From Bradyrhizobium sp. ORS 285 (GTDB taxonomy: Bacteria; Pseudomonadota; Alphaproteobacteria; Rhizobiales; Xanthobacteraceae), in the NCBI RefSeq assembly GCF_900176205.1, contig NZ_LT859959.1, positions 186,001 through 250,000 on the forward strand: a DNA stretch of 64,000 nt, read 5' to 3'. A program made the position numbers and the translations under genes. Below are positions 43,818 through 54,263 of this stretch, piece after piece; the first letter of the stretch is position 1; the number at the start of each line of letters is the position of its first letter. Below the pieces are notes generated by a model that saw only the letters and a program-made list of their open reading frames with translations, was not told the origin of the DNA and searched no databases.

Positions 43818-45622
43818 GACGCCGGAAGCCGGACGATGAAGCGTGCACCCGCCACGGTCGGATTGCCGTCGGCGTCGACCGGGCCGGGCCGGTTCTCGGC
43901 CCAGATCCGCCCGCCATGGGCGTCGATGATCTGCTTGGAGATCGACAGGCCCAAACCGGAGTTCTGGCCAAAGCCCTGGTGCGGCCGGTCGGTGTAGAAG
44001 CGCTCGAAGATGCGCTGCAGGGCGTCCTCGCGGATGCCCGGACCGTCATCGTCGACGGTGATCTCGATTTCGGAACGAACGCGCCGGCAGGTGATGCGCA
44101 CCTTGCCGCCGGCAGCCGAGAACGACTGCGCATTCGACAGCAGGTTCGAGATCACCTGGCCGAGCCGCGAATCATGGCCCGGCACCGAGAAGGTGTCGTT
44201 GACCCCGCGGCCTTCGAAGCGGACCTCGACGGCGACATCAGTGCCGTTTTTCTTGGTCTCATTGGCGACCGACGTCAGCGTGTTCAAGAGCCGGCGCAGG
44301 TCGACCAGCGTCATGTCCTGGCGCTGCAGCTCGGCATCGAGCCGGCTGGCGTCGGAAATGTCCGAGATCAGCCGGTCCAGCCGCTTCACGTCGTGCTCGA
44401 TGACCGCAAGCAGGCGGGCGCGGCTGTTGTCGTTGCGCGCCAGCGGCAGCGTCTCGACCGCCGAGCGCAGCGAGGTCAGCGGGTTCTTCAACTCGTGGGC
44501 GACGTCGGCGGCGAACATCTCGATCGCCTCGATCCGGGCATAGAGCGCATCCGTCATGTCGCGCAACGCGCCGGAGAGATGGCCGATCTCGTCCCGGCGG
44601 CGGGTGAAGTCGGGGATCTCGACGCGGGTCTTGATGCGGCGGCGGACGCGCTCGGCGCTGTCGGCCAGCCGTCGCACGGGACCTGCGATGGTGCTGGCGA
44701 GCAAGAGCGAAAGCACGATCATGACCGCCGAGGCGACGCCGCCGACCTTCAGAATCGCGAGACGCTCGGCGGTGACCATCTGGTCGATGTCGTCGCCCTG
44801 TGTCGACAGCATCAAGGCGCCGTGGATGGTGCGCGAGCGCTGCACCGAGACCGCAACCGAGACGATGACCTCGCCGCGCGAGTTGACGCGGACCATGCTG
44901 CGCTTCTGGCCCTTCAGCGCGTCGGAGACTTCCTCGTAGCCGTTGCCGTTCTCCGGGCCGTATTCGCGGTACAGCGGCAGGTCGCCGCGATTGAGCCAGG
45001 TGCGCACCGAGATCAGCGCGCGCTCGACGAATCCCGGCTTCTCGCTCGACGGCGGCGGCAGGTCGAAGCGCAGCACGTTTTCGAGATTGCGGCTGTCGAG
45101 CAAGAGCCCGCCATTCGGATCATAGATCCGCGCCCGCGTCTTGGTCGGCGAGATCAGCGTGCGCAGCACCGGCGCGACGCGCTCGGGATTGATCGGGAAG
45201 TCGAGCGGTGAATATTCGTCGGGCGCGCCGTAGCTCTCGCCGGGCTTGAGATCGAGGAGGCGCTCGGGATCGATGGTGATGGTGTTGGTCTGCACGGTCG
45301 CGGAGGCCGCGATGGCGCCGGCGATGATTTCGGCCTGGACCAGCAGACTCTGCGCGCGCGCATCGATCAGGCCGGCGCGGAACTGCGAGAGATACAGAAT
45401 GCTCGCAACCAGAGCGAGCAGGCCGGCGATGTTCAGCGAGACGATGCGCCGGGTCAGGCTTGAGAACGACAGCGCGAACAGGAACTGCCCGGCGCGGCGC
45501 AGCCAGCTCACCGGACGTTGCCAGCCGGAGACCTGCGGGGTCTCGTCGGCCATCTCGGCGGCAGTCAACGCCGCAGAATCGTCGGCGCTCAAGGCTTGGT
45601 CAGACTGCGTGCGATCGAGCAA
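43814..45622 (-). CDS. chvG: Sensor histidine kinase ChvG (ExoS)
   Basis: About 602 residues. Span 1 at about 60-85 (IVSLNIAGLLALVASILYLS), periplasmic sensor about 85-300, span 2 (VGGVASAVMIVLSLLLAST), HAMP, then the H-box VAHELKNPLTSLRSAVET, N-box LGQVISNLLSNAQSFS, G1 DDGPGIREDALQRIF and G2 GLGLSISKQI. The periplasmic part in relatives is held inactive by ExoR and released at acid pH or by envelope stress. The start is not certain: TTG 45622 has GGAG 8 bases upstream and no ATG is well placed before 45556. It is the kinase for ChvI, 218 bp downstream of it, and is fused in an operon with hprK. Confidence 0.93.
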   Translation of the reverse strand: MLDRTQSDQALSADDSAALTAAEMADETPQVSGWQRPVSWLRRAGQFLFALSFSSLTRRIVSLNIAGLLALVASILYLSQFRAGLIDARAQSLLVQAEIIAGAIAASATVQTNTITIDPERLLDLKPGESYGAPDEYSPLDFPINPERVAPVLRTLISPTKTRARIYDPNGGLLLDSRNLENVLRFDLPPPSSEKPGFVERALISVRTWLNRGDLPLYREYGPENGNGYEEVSDALKGQKRSMVRVNSRGEVIVSVAVSVQRSRTIHGALMLSTQGDDIDQMVTAERLAILKVGGVASAVMIVLSLLLASTIAGPVRRLADSAERVRRRIKTRVEIPDFTRRRDEIGHLSGALRDMTDALYARIEAIEMFAADVAHELKNPLTSLRSAVETLPLARNDNSRARLLAVIEHDVKRLDRLISDISDASRLDAELQRQDMTLVDLRRLLNTLTSVANETKKNGTDVAVEVRFEGRGVNDTFSVPGHDSRLGQVISNLLSNAQSFSAAGGKVRITCRRVRSEIEITVDDDGPGIREDALQRIFERFYTDRPHQGFGQNSGLGLSISKQIIDAHGGRIWAENRPGPVDADGNPTVAGARFIVRLPAS

Positions 45623-45839
45623 TGTGAGTGCTCCGATTCCGGAATTTTGCAAGCTCCGGATCTACAAGGGTCGTGCGGCGGTCTCGCGCGAGACCTCAAT
45701 CTCAACTTGCCGCACCAATTCGCCGCAACAATGGCCCCGTTCCGGCATCTGCGCTTCAATATGTGCGCAGGCGTAGTCTATCCAATCCAGGCCGCGACGT
45801 CAGCGCGCAATTTCGCATGACGTCGCTTCGGGCAATGCT

Positions 45840-46541
45840 TCAGGTTTCCTTGAAGCGATAGCCGACGCCGTAGAGGGTCTCGATCATCTCGAACTCCTCG
45901 TCGACCATCTTGAACTTCTTGCGCAGCCGCTTGATGTGGCTGTCGATGGTGCGGTCGTCGACATAAACCTGGTCGTCATAGGCCGCGTCCATCAGCGCGT
46001 TGCGGCTCTTGACCACGCCCGGACGCTGCGCCAGCGCCTGCAGGATCAGGAATTCGGTGACCGTCAGCGTGACCGGCTCGTTCTTCCAGGTGCAGGTGTG
46101 CCGCTCCGGATCCATGCGGAGCAGGCCGCGGTCCAGCGCCTTGGCGTCGTTCTCCTTCGGCAGCGCCGTCGGATCCTTCGGCTGCGAGCGGCGCAGCACG
46201 GCCTTGACGCGCTCGACCAGCAGGCGCTGCGAGAACGGTTTGCGGATGAAGTCGTCGGCGCCCATCTTCAGGCCGAACAGCTCGTCGATCTCCTCGTCCT
46301 TGGAGGTCAGGAAGATCACCGGCAGGTCGGACTTCTGGCGCAGCCGCCGCAACGTCTCCATGCCGTCCATGCGCGGCATCTTGATGTCGAGGATGGCGAG
46401 GTCCGGCTGGCTGGTCCGGAAGCCGTCGAGGGCCGATGCGCCATCGGTGTAGGTCATGATCCGGTAACCCTCGGCCTCTAGCGCGATGGAGACGGATGTC
46501 AGAATGTTACGGTCGTCATCGACCAAGGCGATTGTGGGCAT
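45840..46541 (-). CDS. chvI: Response regulator ChvI (OmpR/PhoB family)
   Basis: A 233-residue regulator. The receiver has the acidic triplet in [10 protein letters not shown], phospho-Asp in [13 protein letters not shown] and Lys in DFIRKPFSQ. The winged helix ends [20 protein letters not shown] and [18 protein letters not shown]. In Rhizobiales ChvI controls acid response, exopolysaccharide, motility and symbiosis genes and influences pckA. It is first in the chvI-chvG-hprK line and divergent from the HugZ-like gene. Confidence 0.95.
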   Translation of the reverse strand: MPTIALVDDDRNILTSVSIALEAEGYRIMTYTDGASALDGFRTSQPDLAILDIKMPRMDGMETLRRLRQKSDLPVIFLTSKDEEIDELFGLKMGADDFIRKPFSQRLLVERVKAVLRRSQPKDPTALPKENDAKALDRGLLRMDPERHTCTWKNEPVTLTVTEFLILQALAQRPGVVKSRNALMDAAYDDQVYVDDRTIDSHIKRLRKKFKMVDEEFEMIETLYGVGYRFKET

Positions 46542-46758
46542 GAGCCTGCTTTCAGAGTCTGGTTACGCCGAGACTTCGAGAATCAAGATAAGGGCCGCGT
46601 ATTTGGGCTTCGAACATGGTCAACGAGCAATGCAAGCTGGGCTGAAGTGTGACCGAGTTCCACAAATACCATGGCAAAGTCTTGTGCCGCGCCCAGGTTT
46701 GTGGCCCGTTTAGCCGAAAAAAGGCCTTCATTGCAACCGGATGGACGAGGGAAAGACG

Positions 46759-47487
46759 ATGTCTGCGAGCTTTAACCCTAATCGCGTGACCCGCTCCCTG
46801 CTGCGCCGAAGCCGGCAAGGCGCTCTTGCGACGCTGATGCCGGATTCGGGCGATCCTTATTGTTCCCTCGTCAACGTCGCCACGGCCGCGGACGGCGCAC
46901 CGATCATCCTGATCTCGCGATTAGCAGTGCATACGAAAAACGTTCTCGCCGATTCGCGCGTGTCGCTGATGCTCGATGAACGCGCGCCGGGCGATCCGCT
47001 CGAGGGTGCTCGGATCATGCTGTCAGGCAAGGCCGAACAGGCAACTGATGAGAACAGGGAAAGCTTGCGTCGCCGGTATCTCAATGCGCATCCCTCAGCG
47101 AGCGACTACGCCGATTTTGCCGACTTCTCGTTCTTTGTCATTCGCCTCGCGGCTACGCATCTCGTTGCAGGATTCGGTCGCATCGTCGATCTCAAGCCCG
47201 AGCAGTTTCTCACCGATGTGTCGGACGCTGCCGAGCTGCTGGCTGCGGAGCAGGGCGCCGTCGATCACATGAATGACGATCACCGCGACGCGCTCGGTCT
47301 CTATGCAACGAAGCTGTGCGGTGCCGAGCCGGCCGAGTGGCGTTGCAGCGGCTGTGATCCCGACGGGCTCGATCTGATGGCCGATGGCAAGACGTTGCGG
47401 CTCGATTTTCCCGAACGCGTCACCACGCCGGGAGGCCTGCGCAAGATGCTGGTGCGGCTGGTCGATGAGGCGCGGGCGAAGGAGTAA
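46759..47487 (+). CDS. HugZ-like pyridoxamine-oxidase-fold protein with DUF2470 domain
   Basis: A 242-residue protein. Residues about 10-150 form a split-barrel flavin/haem-binding fold (LRRSRQGALATLMPDSGDPY, RLAVHTKNVLADSRVSLML). Residues 165-240 form DUF2470 (AVDHMNDDHRDALGLYATKL), whose His resembles the haem-contact residue in HugZ-type oxygenases. It probably binds haem or flavin; haem degradation is possible but not shown by sequence. GAGGGAAAG before ATG 46759 supports that start over ATG 46741. Divergent from chvI. Confidence 0.82.
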   Translation: MSASFNPNRVTRSLLRRSRQGALATLMPDSGDPYCSLVNVATAADGAPIILISRLAVHTKNVLADSRVSLMLDERAPGDPLEGARIMLSGKAEQATDENRESLRRRYLNAHPSASDYADFADFSFFVIRLAATHLVAGFGRIVDLKPEQFLTDVSDAAELLAAEQGAVDHMNDDHRDALGLYATKLCGAEPAEWRCSGCDPDGLDLMADGKTLRLDFPERVTTPGGLRKMLVRLVDEARAKE

Positions 47488-48143
47488 GTTAGTTCGAGTG
47501 AAGATCGATGGATCATTCATGAGGACAGCAGCGAACGCCGCGAACTCGCGGCAATGCTGCCAGTTAGTTACTCCGTCATGGCCGGGCTTGTCCCCGGCAT
47601 CCACGTCGTTCTCGACATGCCGGTCGACGTGATGGCCGGGACAAGCCCGGCCATCACGACGCGGAAAGAGAAGAGCGCAAAACCTCGACGGTGATATGCG
47701 ATGGCCCGGCCCCTCCGGAGGAGGGGTGATCGACCGCGGCGGCTGCGATGCGATCCGTTCCTAACGGACTTATGAGGTGCCGAAGCGACGAGCGTGCGCG
47801 CTCGTGTCCGGGAGGGTGGACCTTCATCTCGCAGCGCGGATCCTTCGTTTGGAGGCTGTTCGCACGGCTTAGCGAAACTGAAACGCGCTGATATATCTGC
47901 TGCGTTGCAGCATGCTCCGCGGCCGCGTTGGCTGCCATTCGGATGAGCATCGCGCGGCGAAATTTGAGCTACGTGCATCAGCTGTTAGCAATAACCAATT
48001 TGGCCGGATCGTCTTGGCAAGACCAGCGTTGATCAGTATTAGGTCGGCGACCGCGCCTCGGTACGGCGATGTAAACGGTAACGGTCACCGCATCCCGCGC
48101 CAATCTCGCGCGCAACCGATGCGGGCTCTCAGGAGGGATCTTC
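47488..48143. other. Intergenic region upstream of pckA with palindromic repeat
   Basis: It holds an inverted repeat, GTCATGGCCGGGCTTGTCCC and mirror GATGGCCGGGACAAGCCCGG (47576-47662), and the pckA promoter region. Near 48078 CGGTAACGGTCACCG has CGGT/ACCG arms and could be an operator. No gene is supported. Confidence 0.4.
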
Positions 48144-49757
48144 GTGCAAGAGACGGGTATTCGCAACGGTGCCTTCGGTGCCGACAAGTTCGGCTTAAAG
48201 AACCTCAAGCAGGTGCACTGGAATCTCGGCGCTCCCCAGCTCTATCAGTACTCGCTGGCGGCTGGCGAAGCGGTGCTGTCGGCCGACGGAGCGCTGTGCG
48301 CGGATACTGGCGAGTTCACCGGCCGCAGCCCGAAGGACAAGTTCACGGTCCGTGATGCGTCGACCGAGAAGATGTGGTGGGCCGGCAACCAGTCGATCAC
48401 GGCCGAGCAGTTCGAGACGATCTATCAGGACTTCCTCAAGCACGCCGAAGGCAAGAGCCTGTTCGCGCAGGACCTGTATGGCGGCGCCGATCCGGCTTTC
48501 CGCATCAAGACGCGCGTCTTCACCGAGCTCGCCTGGCACTCGCTGTTCATCCGCACGCTGTTGATCCGCCCCGAGAAGATCGAGCTCGACACCTTCGTGC
48601 CGGAGCTCACCATCATCGACATGCCGAGCTTCCGCGCCGATCCGAAACGTCACGGCGTGCGTTCGCAGAACGTCGTGGCCATCGATTTCGCCCGCAAGAT
48701 CGTCCTGATCGGCGGGTCTTATTATGCCGGCGAGATGAAGAAGAGCGTGTTCACGACGCTCAACTACTATCTGCCCGAGCGCGGCGTGATGCCGATGCAC
48801 TGCTCGGCCAATGTCGGCCCGAACGGCGACACCGCGATCTTCTTCGGCCTGTCCGGCACCGGCAAGACTACGCTCTCGGCCGATCCGAACCGCACCTTGA
48901 TCGGCGATGACGAGCATGGCTGGGGTCCGTCAGGCGTGTTCAATTTCGAGGGCGGCTGCTACGCCAAGTGCATCAAGCTCTCGCAGGAGGCTGAGCCGCA
49001 GATCTTCGCCGCGTCGACCCGCTTCGGCGCCGTGCTGGAGAACGTGGTGCTCGACGAGGACAGCCGCGTTCCCGATTTCGACGACGGCTCCAAGACCGAG
49101 AACACCCGCTCGGCCTATCCGCTCGACTATATCCCGAACGCCTCGCGCACCGGCCGCGCGCCGCATCCGAAGAACGTGGTGATGCTCGCCGCCGACGCCT
49201 TCGGCGTGCTGCCCCCGATCGCTAAGCTGTCGCCGGCGCAGGCGATGTATCACTTCCTGTCCGGCTACACGGCGAAGGTCGCCGGCACCGAGCGCGGCCT
49301 CGGCAACGAGCCGCAGCCGGAGTTCTCGACCTGTTTCGGCTCGCCGTTCCTGCCGCTCGATCCCTCCGTCTACGGCAACATGCTGCGCCAGCTGATCGCC
49401 GATCACAATGTCGACTGCTGGCTGGTCAATACCGGCTGGACCGGCGGCAAGTACGGCGTGGGCTCGCGCATGCCGATCAAGGTGACGCGCGCGCTGCTGA
49501 CGGCGGCGCTCGACGGCTCGCTTCGCAATGTCGAATTCCGCACCGACAAATATTTCGGCTTCGCGGTCCCGACCGCATTGCCGGGCGTGCCGAGCGAGAT
49601 CCTCGATCCGGTCAACACCTGGAAGGACAAGGCCGAGTTCGACAAGACCGCCCGCGCGCTGGTCGGCATGTTCCAGAAGAACTTCGCCAAGTTCGAAGCC
49701 CAGGTCGACGCCGACGTCCGCGCCGCCGCGCCGGACGTGAAGCTGGCGGCGGAGTAG
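48144..49757 (+). CDS. pckA: Phosphoenolpyruvate carboxykinase (ATP)
   Basis: A 537-residue ATP-dependent PEPCK (oxaloacetate + ATP to PEP + CO2 + ADP), the entry step of gluconeogenesis on C4 acids. Motifs: [18 protein letters not shown] (substrate Arg), PMHCSANVG with the metal His region, kinase-1a loop [15 protein letters not shown], kinase-2 [10 protein letters not shown], and [15 protein letters not shown]. The start is GTG 48144 with AGGAGGG 6-7 bases upstream. Its place next to chvI-chvG is conserved in Rhizobiales, where its expression depends on carbon source and on the ChvI or LacI-type regulators. Confidence 0.97.
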   Translation: MQETGIRNGAFGADKFGLKNLKQVHWNLGAPQLYQYSLAAGEAVLSADGALCADTGEFTGRSPKDKFTVRDASTEKMWWAGNQSITAEQFETIYQDFLKHAEGKSLFAQDLYGGADPAFRIKTRVFTELAWHSLFIRTLLIRPEKIELDTFVPELTIIDMPSFRADPKRHGVRSQNVVAIDFARKIVLIGGSYYAGEMKKSVFTTLNYYLPERGVMPMHCSANVGPNGDTAIFFGLSGTGKTTLSADPNRTLIGDDEHGWGPSGVFNFEGGCYAKCIKLSQEAEPQIFAASTRFGAVLENVVLDEDSRVPDFDDGSKTENTRSAYPLDYIPNASRTGRAPHPKNVVMLAADAFGVLPPIAKLSPAQAMYHFLSGYTAKVAGTERGLGNEPQPEFSTCFGSPFLPLDPSVYGNMLRQLIADHNVDCWLVNTGWTGGKYGVGSRMPIKVTRALLTAALDGSLRNVEFRTDKYFGFAVPTALPGVPSEILDPVNTWKDKAEFDKTARALVGMFQKNFAKFEAQVDADVRAAAPDVKLAAE

Positions 49758-49778
49758 GGCTCTGCAAGCTCAAGAGGT

Positions 49779-49795
49779 CAGCCGCTCTGCGGCTG
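49779..49795 (+). terminator. Hairpin downstream of pckA
   Basis: CAGCCGC (49779-49785) pairs perfectly with GCGGCTG (49789-49795) over a TCT loop, followed by CCCCTTTG. The stop codon of pckA is 22 bases upstream. The T-run is weak. Confidence 0.45.
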
Positions 49796-49854
49796 CCCCT
49801 TTGTCTCTGCGCCAAGCGCGGATCAGCCGAGGGCGCGCCAAACTCACCGCTGTC

Positions 49855-49976
49855 GTCCCGGGCTTGAGCCGGGACCCATAACCACAGGACGGCGTGGTTG
49901 AAACGGGAAGGCAGCTCCAGCCTTCGCCAAACTACGGACGGTGGTTATGGGTCCCGGGTCAAGCCCGGGACGACAC
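49855..49976. repeat. GTCGTCCCGG-family inverted repeat pair
   Basis: GTCGTCCCGGGCTTGAGCCG...GGACCCATAAC on one side and GTTATGGGTCCCGGGTCAAG...CCCGGGACGAC on the other, about 60 bases apart, between convergent pckA and thioesterase genes. Confidence 0.7.
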
Positions 49977-50001
49977 CGTCTTTTTAGCTGCTGTCCCGGC
50001 C

Positions 50002-50820
50002 TCACGCCTTGAAGTATGCGATCTGCGTCGTCGTCGCGAGCAGGCGGCCGGACGGTGACCACAGCTCGCCATGCTGGTCCTGATAGCTGCGGTTGAACAC
50101 TTTGGCATCTGCCGTGGCCAGCACATGCGTGATGTCCTCGGCCGCGAGCTCCTCACGGCTGACGTGGAAATAGGTCGTCAGCGACACGGTGCCGAACGGG
50201 ATCAACTCGCCACGGACATGGAAGGCGCGGCCGAAGAAGGCGTCCGACATCGACAGCAGCGACAGGCAATCCAGCTTGCGCGGCTTGCGGTCGGCGATCC
50301 ACAGCCGTGAATAGGCGCTGCGCGGTTCTTCTGAACGGCTGCCGAAGTCCGGACGGCCCTCCACGAAGCGGAAATCATACTGCTTGGTCCAGGACATTGC
50401 GGCGTCGGGATAGCGCTTCACCTGATCGAACGGTGGCGCGTCCGGCTTGACCGCCGGCTGGTGCGACCAGGACGGCCGCCGCTCGGCGAACACAGCGGTG
50501 GCCAGCGTCGCCGCGTCGGCATCGCCCTGGCTCAGCTCCACGCACCAATGCTGCGAGGAGCGGTTGGCTTTCACCAGCCGCACGTCGAGATCGAACGGCC
50601 CCTCCGCAATCGGCGCACAGTAGTTCACCGTGACCGCCAGCGGATCGCCCGCAATCTGCGGGTGCTCGATCAGCGCGCGGAGCACGGTCGCTGCGGTGAC
50701 GCCGCCGAACGGCCCGACGAACGCCCAGTAGTCCGGGCTGGTCCGGCCCTGCCAGCGACTGTCGCCGGCGGTGACGCGGGTGGCCTCGTCGAACAGATGC
50801 GTGGTCGGCGTTTCGGTCAT
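50002..50820 (-). CDS. TesB-like acyl-CoA thioesterase (double hotdog)
   Basis: A 272-residue protein of the thioesterase-like superfamily with two hotdog halves: WAFVGPFGGVTAATVLRALI at the first turn and, after the linker, LSLLSMSDAFFGRAFHVRGE and FGTVSLTTYFHVSREELAAE. Family members hydrolyse acyl-CoA esters; the chain length is unknown. There is no neighbour that defines a pathway. Bounded on both sides by palindromic repeats. Confidence 0.82.
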   Translation of the reverse strand: MTETPTTHLFDEATRVTAGDSRWQGRTSPDYWAFVGPFGGVTAATVLRALIEHPQIAGDPLAVTVNYCAPIAEGPFDLDVRLVKANRSSQHWCVELSQGDADAATLATAVFAERRPSWSHQPAVKPDAPPFDQVKRYPDAAMSWTKQYDFRFVEGRPDFGSRSEEPRSAYSRLWIADRKPRKLDCLSLLSMSDAFFGRAFHVRGELIPFGTVSLTTYFHVSREELAAEDITHVLATADAKVFNRSYQDQHGELWSPSGRLLATTTQIAYFKA

Positions 50821-50942
50821 GCGTTGCTCCTGACAATGATCGTATGATCATCGTCAGGTGAAAGGCAATCGCAGGCGCCGGCAATAACGTCACGCGTCAG
50901 CCCAAAGAACTCTCGCGACGAGCAACTGTTCGAGTTCGTTAC

Positions 50943-51030
50943 TCCGTGATGCCCGGGCTCGTCCCGGGCATCCACGCGGTTCCCAGGATGCCGAGCGACG
51001 TGGATGGCCGGGACAAGCCCGGCCATGACG
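50943..51030. repeat. Inverted repeat between thioesterase and glgP genes
   Basis: GTGATGCCCGGGCTCGTCCC with GGGCATCCACG and mirror GTGGATGGCCGGGACAAGCC with GGCCATGACGAC. Same kind as 47576-47662. Confidence 0.65.
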
Positions 51031-51052
51031 ACGCAACGACGTTCTCCGCGCC

Positions 51053-53599
51053 TCACGCCCGCTGCGCATGCGCCGGCGCCACGACCGGGCCCACCGGCAC
51101 GTTCCAGATGTCGTCGGCATATTCGCGGATGGTGCGGTCGGAGGAGAACCACGCCATGCGCGCGACGTTGAGGATCGAGGCGCGGGTCCAGGCCGGAGTG
51201 GTCTGCCAGCGCGCGTCGACGCCGCGCTGGGCCTCGTAGTAGGAGTCGAAATCGGCCGAGACCATGTAGTGGTCGAGATGGCGCAGCGCATGCGCGATCG
51301 GCTCGAACCGGCCCGGCTCGCCCGGCGAGAACACGCCGGAGGCGATCGCCTCGATGGCGCGCGCCAGCCGCGGCGAGCGGCGGATCACGTCGGTGGCATC
51401 CAGGCCCTGCTGGCGCCGCAGCATGACGTCGGGAGCCTCCATGCCGAAGATCGCGATGTTCTCGGCCCCGACATTGTCGCGGATCTCGATATTGGCGCCG
51501 TCGAGCGTGCCGATGGTGATCGCGCCGTTCAGCGCCAGCTTCATGTTGCCGGTGCCGGACGCCTCCATGCCGGCGGTCGAGATCTGCTCGGAGAGGTCGG
51601 CGGCCGGAATGATCGTCTCCGCCAGGCTGACATTGTAGTCGGCCATGAACACGACCTTCAGCCTGCCTGCGATCGCCGGATCACTGTTGACGACCTCCGC
51701 CACGTCGTTGATCAGCTTGATGATCAGCTTGGCATAGCGGTAGCTCGCCGCCGCCTTGCCGGCGAAGATCTTGACCCGCGGGACCCAGTTTCCTTGCGGG
51801 TCGTCCTTCATGTCGAGATACAGCGCCACAGCCTCGAGGATGTTGAGCAGCTGCCGCTTGTATTCGTGGATGCGCTTGATCTGCACGTCGAACAGCGCGC
51901 TCGGATCGAGCCGCACATTCATGCGCTCGCCGATCAGCCGCGCGAGCTGGATCTTGTTGTGGTGCTTCACGGCGCGGAACTTCTGGTGGAAGCCGGAGTC
52001 CGCGACATAGCTCTCCAGGCTCGTCAGCAAGGTCGGATCGTCGACGATGGCGTCGCCGCAAGCCTCGCACAGCAGGCTCGTCAGCTTCGGATTGGCGAGC
52101 GTCAGCCAGCGCCGGAAGGTGATGCCGTTGGTCTTGTTGGTGATGCGGCCGGAATAGAGATGGTTGAGATCGTGGAACACGGTCTCCTTCATCAGGTCCG
52201 AATGCATCGCCGAGACGCCGTTGATGCGGTGCGAGCCGACGAAGGCGAGCTGGCCCATGCGAACGCGGCGGCCGCTCTTCTCGTCGATCAGCGACACCGA
52301 CGCGCGATAGTCGATATCACCGGGCGCGCGCTGCTCGGCGAGCGCGAGGTGCTGCGCGTTGATGCGGTAGATGATCTCGAGATGCCGCGGCAACAGCCGC
52401 TCGAACAGCTCGACCGGCCAGGTCTCCAGCGCCTCGGGCAGCAGCGTGTGGTTGGTGTAGGACAGGGTCGCGACCGTGATTTTCCAGGCCTCGTCCCAAC
52501 GGAAATTGTGGAGGTCGACCAGGATACGCATCAGCTCGGCCACGGCGAGCGAGGGGTGCGTGTCGTTGAGCTGCACCGCCGCCTTCTGCGACAGGCTGCG
52601 CAGCTGGCCGTCGGAGCCGAGATGGCGCTTTACTAAGTCCTGCAGCGAGGCCGAGACGAAGAAATATTCCTGGCGCAGCCGCAGCTCGCGCCCCGCCGGG
52701 CTCTCGTCATTCGGGTACAGGAACTTGCAGATCGCCTCCGCGCGGGCCTCTTCGGCGGACGCGCCGAGATAGTCGCCGGAGTTGAACACGTCGAGCTTGA
52801 GCGGATCGGGCGACCGCGCCGACCACAGCCGCAGCGCATTCACGTGCTGGCCGCGCCAGCCGACGATCGGCGTGTCATAGGCGACCGCCTGCACGGTCTC
52901 GCCGGGATGCCAGATCGCGCGGTCGCGGCCCTTGTCGTCGACATGCTCGACGCCGCCGCCGAAATGGACGTGATAGACCACCTCCGGGCGCTGGAATTCC
53001 CAGGGATTGCCGAACGACAGCCAGACATCCGGATATTCGTGCTGCCAGCCGTCGACGATCACCTGGCGGAATAGGCCGAAATCATAGCGGATGCCGTAGC
53101 CGATCGCCGGGATCTGCAACGTCGACATGCTCTCCATGAAGCACGCCGCCAGCCGCCCGAGGCCGCCATTGCCGAGCGCGGCATCCGGCTCGCATTTGCG
53201 CAGGTCCATCAGGCCGACGCCGAGATCGCCGAGCGCTGTCTCGAACACCTTCATCAGGCCCATATTGTTGAGCGCATCGGTGAACAGGCGGCCGATCAGG
53301 AATTCGAGGCTGAGATAATAGACCCGCTTGCGGCCGGCGTCGTAGCTCTCTTTGTCGGCCGTCAGCCAGCGGTGCACGATGCGGTCGCGCAGGGTCAGGG
53401 CTGCTGCGTGATACCAGTCCTGCTGCGTCGCCTGGCTTGCTTCCTTGCCGATCGCGAGCCGAAGCTTCGCGAGGATGTCGCTCTTGATCTCGGCGACGGC
53501 CAATTCGTCGACGGGTTGGCCGGTGCTTACGAAGCTGCGCTGGGACGGCTGATCTGTCACCTTGAAACCTGTGATGCTACGAGGAACCGGTAAAAGCAT
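51053..53599 (-). CDS. glgP: Glycogen/starch/maltodextrin phosphorylase
   Basis: An 848-residue GT35 phosphorylase (alpha-1,4-glucan + Pi to glucose-1-phosphate). The PLP Lys lies in EASGTGNMKLALNGAITIGT, with ISTAGMEASGTG and GRLKVVFMADYNVSLAETII before it; GNGGLGRLAACFMESMSTLQ marks the N-terminal half. Length and motifs fit bacterial GlgP. Start 53599 (ATG) is uncertain: a GTG at 53560 fits equally. No other glg genes are adjacent, so it is a single gene here. Confidence 0.95.
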   Translation of the reverse strand: MLLPVPRSITGFKVTDQPSQRSFVSTGQPVDELAVAEIKSDILAKLRLAIGKEASQATQQDWYHAAALTLRDRIVHRWLTADKESYDAGRKRVYYLSLEFLIGRLFTDALNNMGLMKVFETALGDLGVGLMDLRKCEPDAALGNGGLGRLAACFMESMSTLQIPAIGYGIRYDFGLFRQVIVDGWQHEYPDVWLSFGNPWEFQRPEVVYHVHFGGGVEHVDDKGRDRAIWHPGETVQAVAYDTPIVGWRGQHVNALRLWSARSPDPLKLDVFNSGDYLGASAEEARAEAICKFLYPNDESPAGRELRLRQEYFFVSASLQDLVKRHLGSDGQLRSLSQKAAVQLNDTHPSLAVAELMRILVDLHNFRWDEAWKITVATLSYTNHTLLPEALETWPVELFERLLPRHLEIIYRINAQHLALAEQRAPGDIDYRASVSLIDEKSGRRVRMGQLAFVGSHRINGVSAMHSDLMKETVFHDLNHLYSGRITNKTNGITFRRWLTLANPKLTSLLCEACGDAIVDDPTLLTSLESYVADSGFHQKFRAVKHHNKIQLARLIGERMNVRLDPSALFDVQIKRIHEYKRQLLNILEAVALYLDMKDDPQGNWVPRVKIFAGKAAASYRYAKLIIKLINDVAEVVNSDPAIAGRLKVVFMADYNVSLAETIIPAADLSEQISTAGMEASGTGNMKLALNGAITIGTLDGANIEIRDNVGAENIAIFGMEAPDVMLRRQQGLDATDVIRRSPRLARAIEAIASGVFSPGEPGRFEPIAHALRHLDHYMVSADFDSYYEAQRGVDARWQTTPAWTRASILNVARMAWFSSDRTIREYADDIWNVPVGPVVAPAHAQRA

Positions 53600-53780
53600 A
53601 CGATGGTTGCGCGCGGTCCGAAACCCGGGGAAAGGCTGGTCCGCACAGCAAGGTGATGGAAAAATATGCAAAAACGGGGCCGGGAGTTCCGCAGCTGGAA
53701 CGCGGCTGGCCGATACATGGTGCGTGAGAGGACCGAAGAACTCTCCTCCTCGTCATCCCGGCGAAAGCCGGGATCCAGAC

Positions 53781-54083
53781 TCACCGGCCGAAGATGAGGC
53801 CCGACAAGTCACTCCAATCGGGGCTATTTTTCTCGATCAGCTCGACCTTCCAATCGCGATGCCAGTTCTTGAGCTGCTTCTCGCGGGCGATCGCCTCGAG
53901 CGGGCTCGCGAAGCGCTCAACGTGGACGAGCCGAAAAACCTTGTATCTGCTGACGAACTTGGAGCCCCGCCCGGCCCGGTGGTCTTCGAGGCGCTTTCTG
54001 ACGTCGTTGGTGACGCCGATGTACAACGTACCGTGATGGCCGCTGGAGAGGATGTAGACCGTCCATGCGGCCTCGATGCTCAT
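53781..54083 (-). CDS. GIY-YIG domain protein (UPF0213/YhbQ-like)
   Basis: A 100-residue single GIY-YIG domain. Motifs: TVYILSSGHHGTLYIGVTND (GIY and YIG equivalents), KRLEDHRAGRGSKFVSRYK with Arg, and the Glu in FASPLEAIAREKQLK. These small proteins are thought to be nucleases of unclear substrate and are numerous in Bradyrhizobium. Here it sits beside palindromic repeats (53754 and 54117), and relatives may be mobile or repeat-associated. Fully intact. Confidence 0.88.
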   Translation of the reverse strand: MSIEAAWTVYILSSGHHGTLYIGVTNDVRKRLEDHRAGRGSKFVSRYKVFRLVHVERFASPLEAIAREKQLKNWHRDWKVELIEKNSPDWSDLSGLIFGR

Positions 54084-54263
54084 CGGTCTGTGCCAACCAA
54101 TCGGCTTCGGTGGGTATGGGTCCCGGCTCGGGGGCCGGGACGACGATAAATCAGTACTTCCTTTTTTCGCAAGAACAAATTAAGAACAATTTAGCAAGTG
54201 ATCGTTATCCCCTTAGCGATTCGATCCGCTCACTCCGGCATCAGTGCATCACGCGAGGACACC

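Noticed and set aside
47654..47978. Open minus-strand frames upstream of pckA
   Set aside because: They run through a palindromic repeat and show no protein-like pattern.
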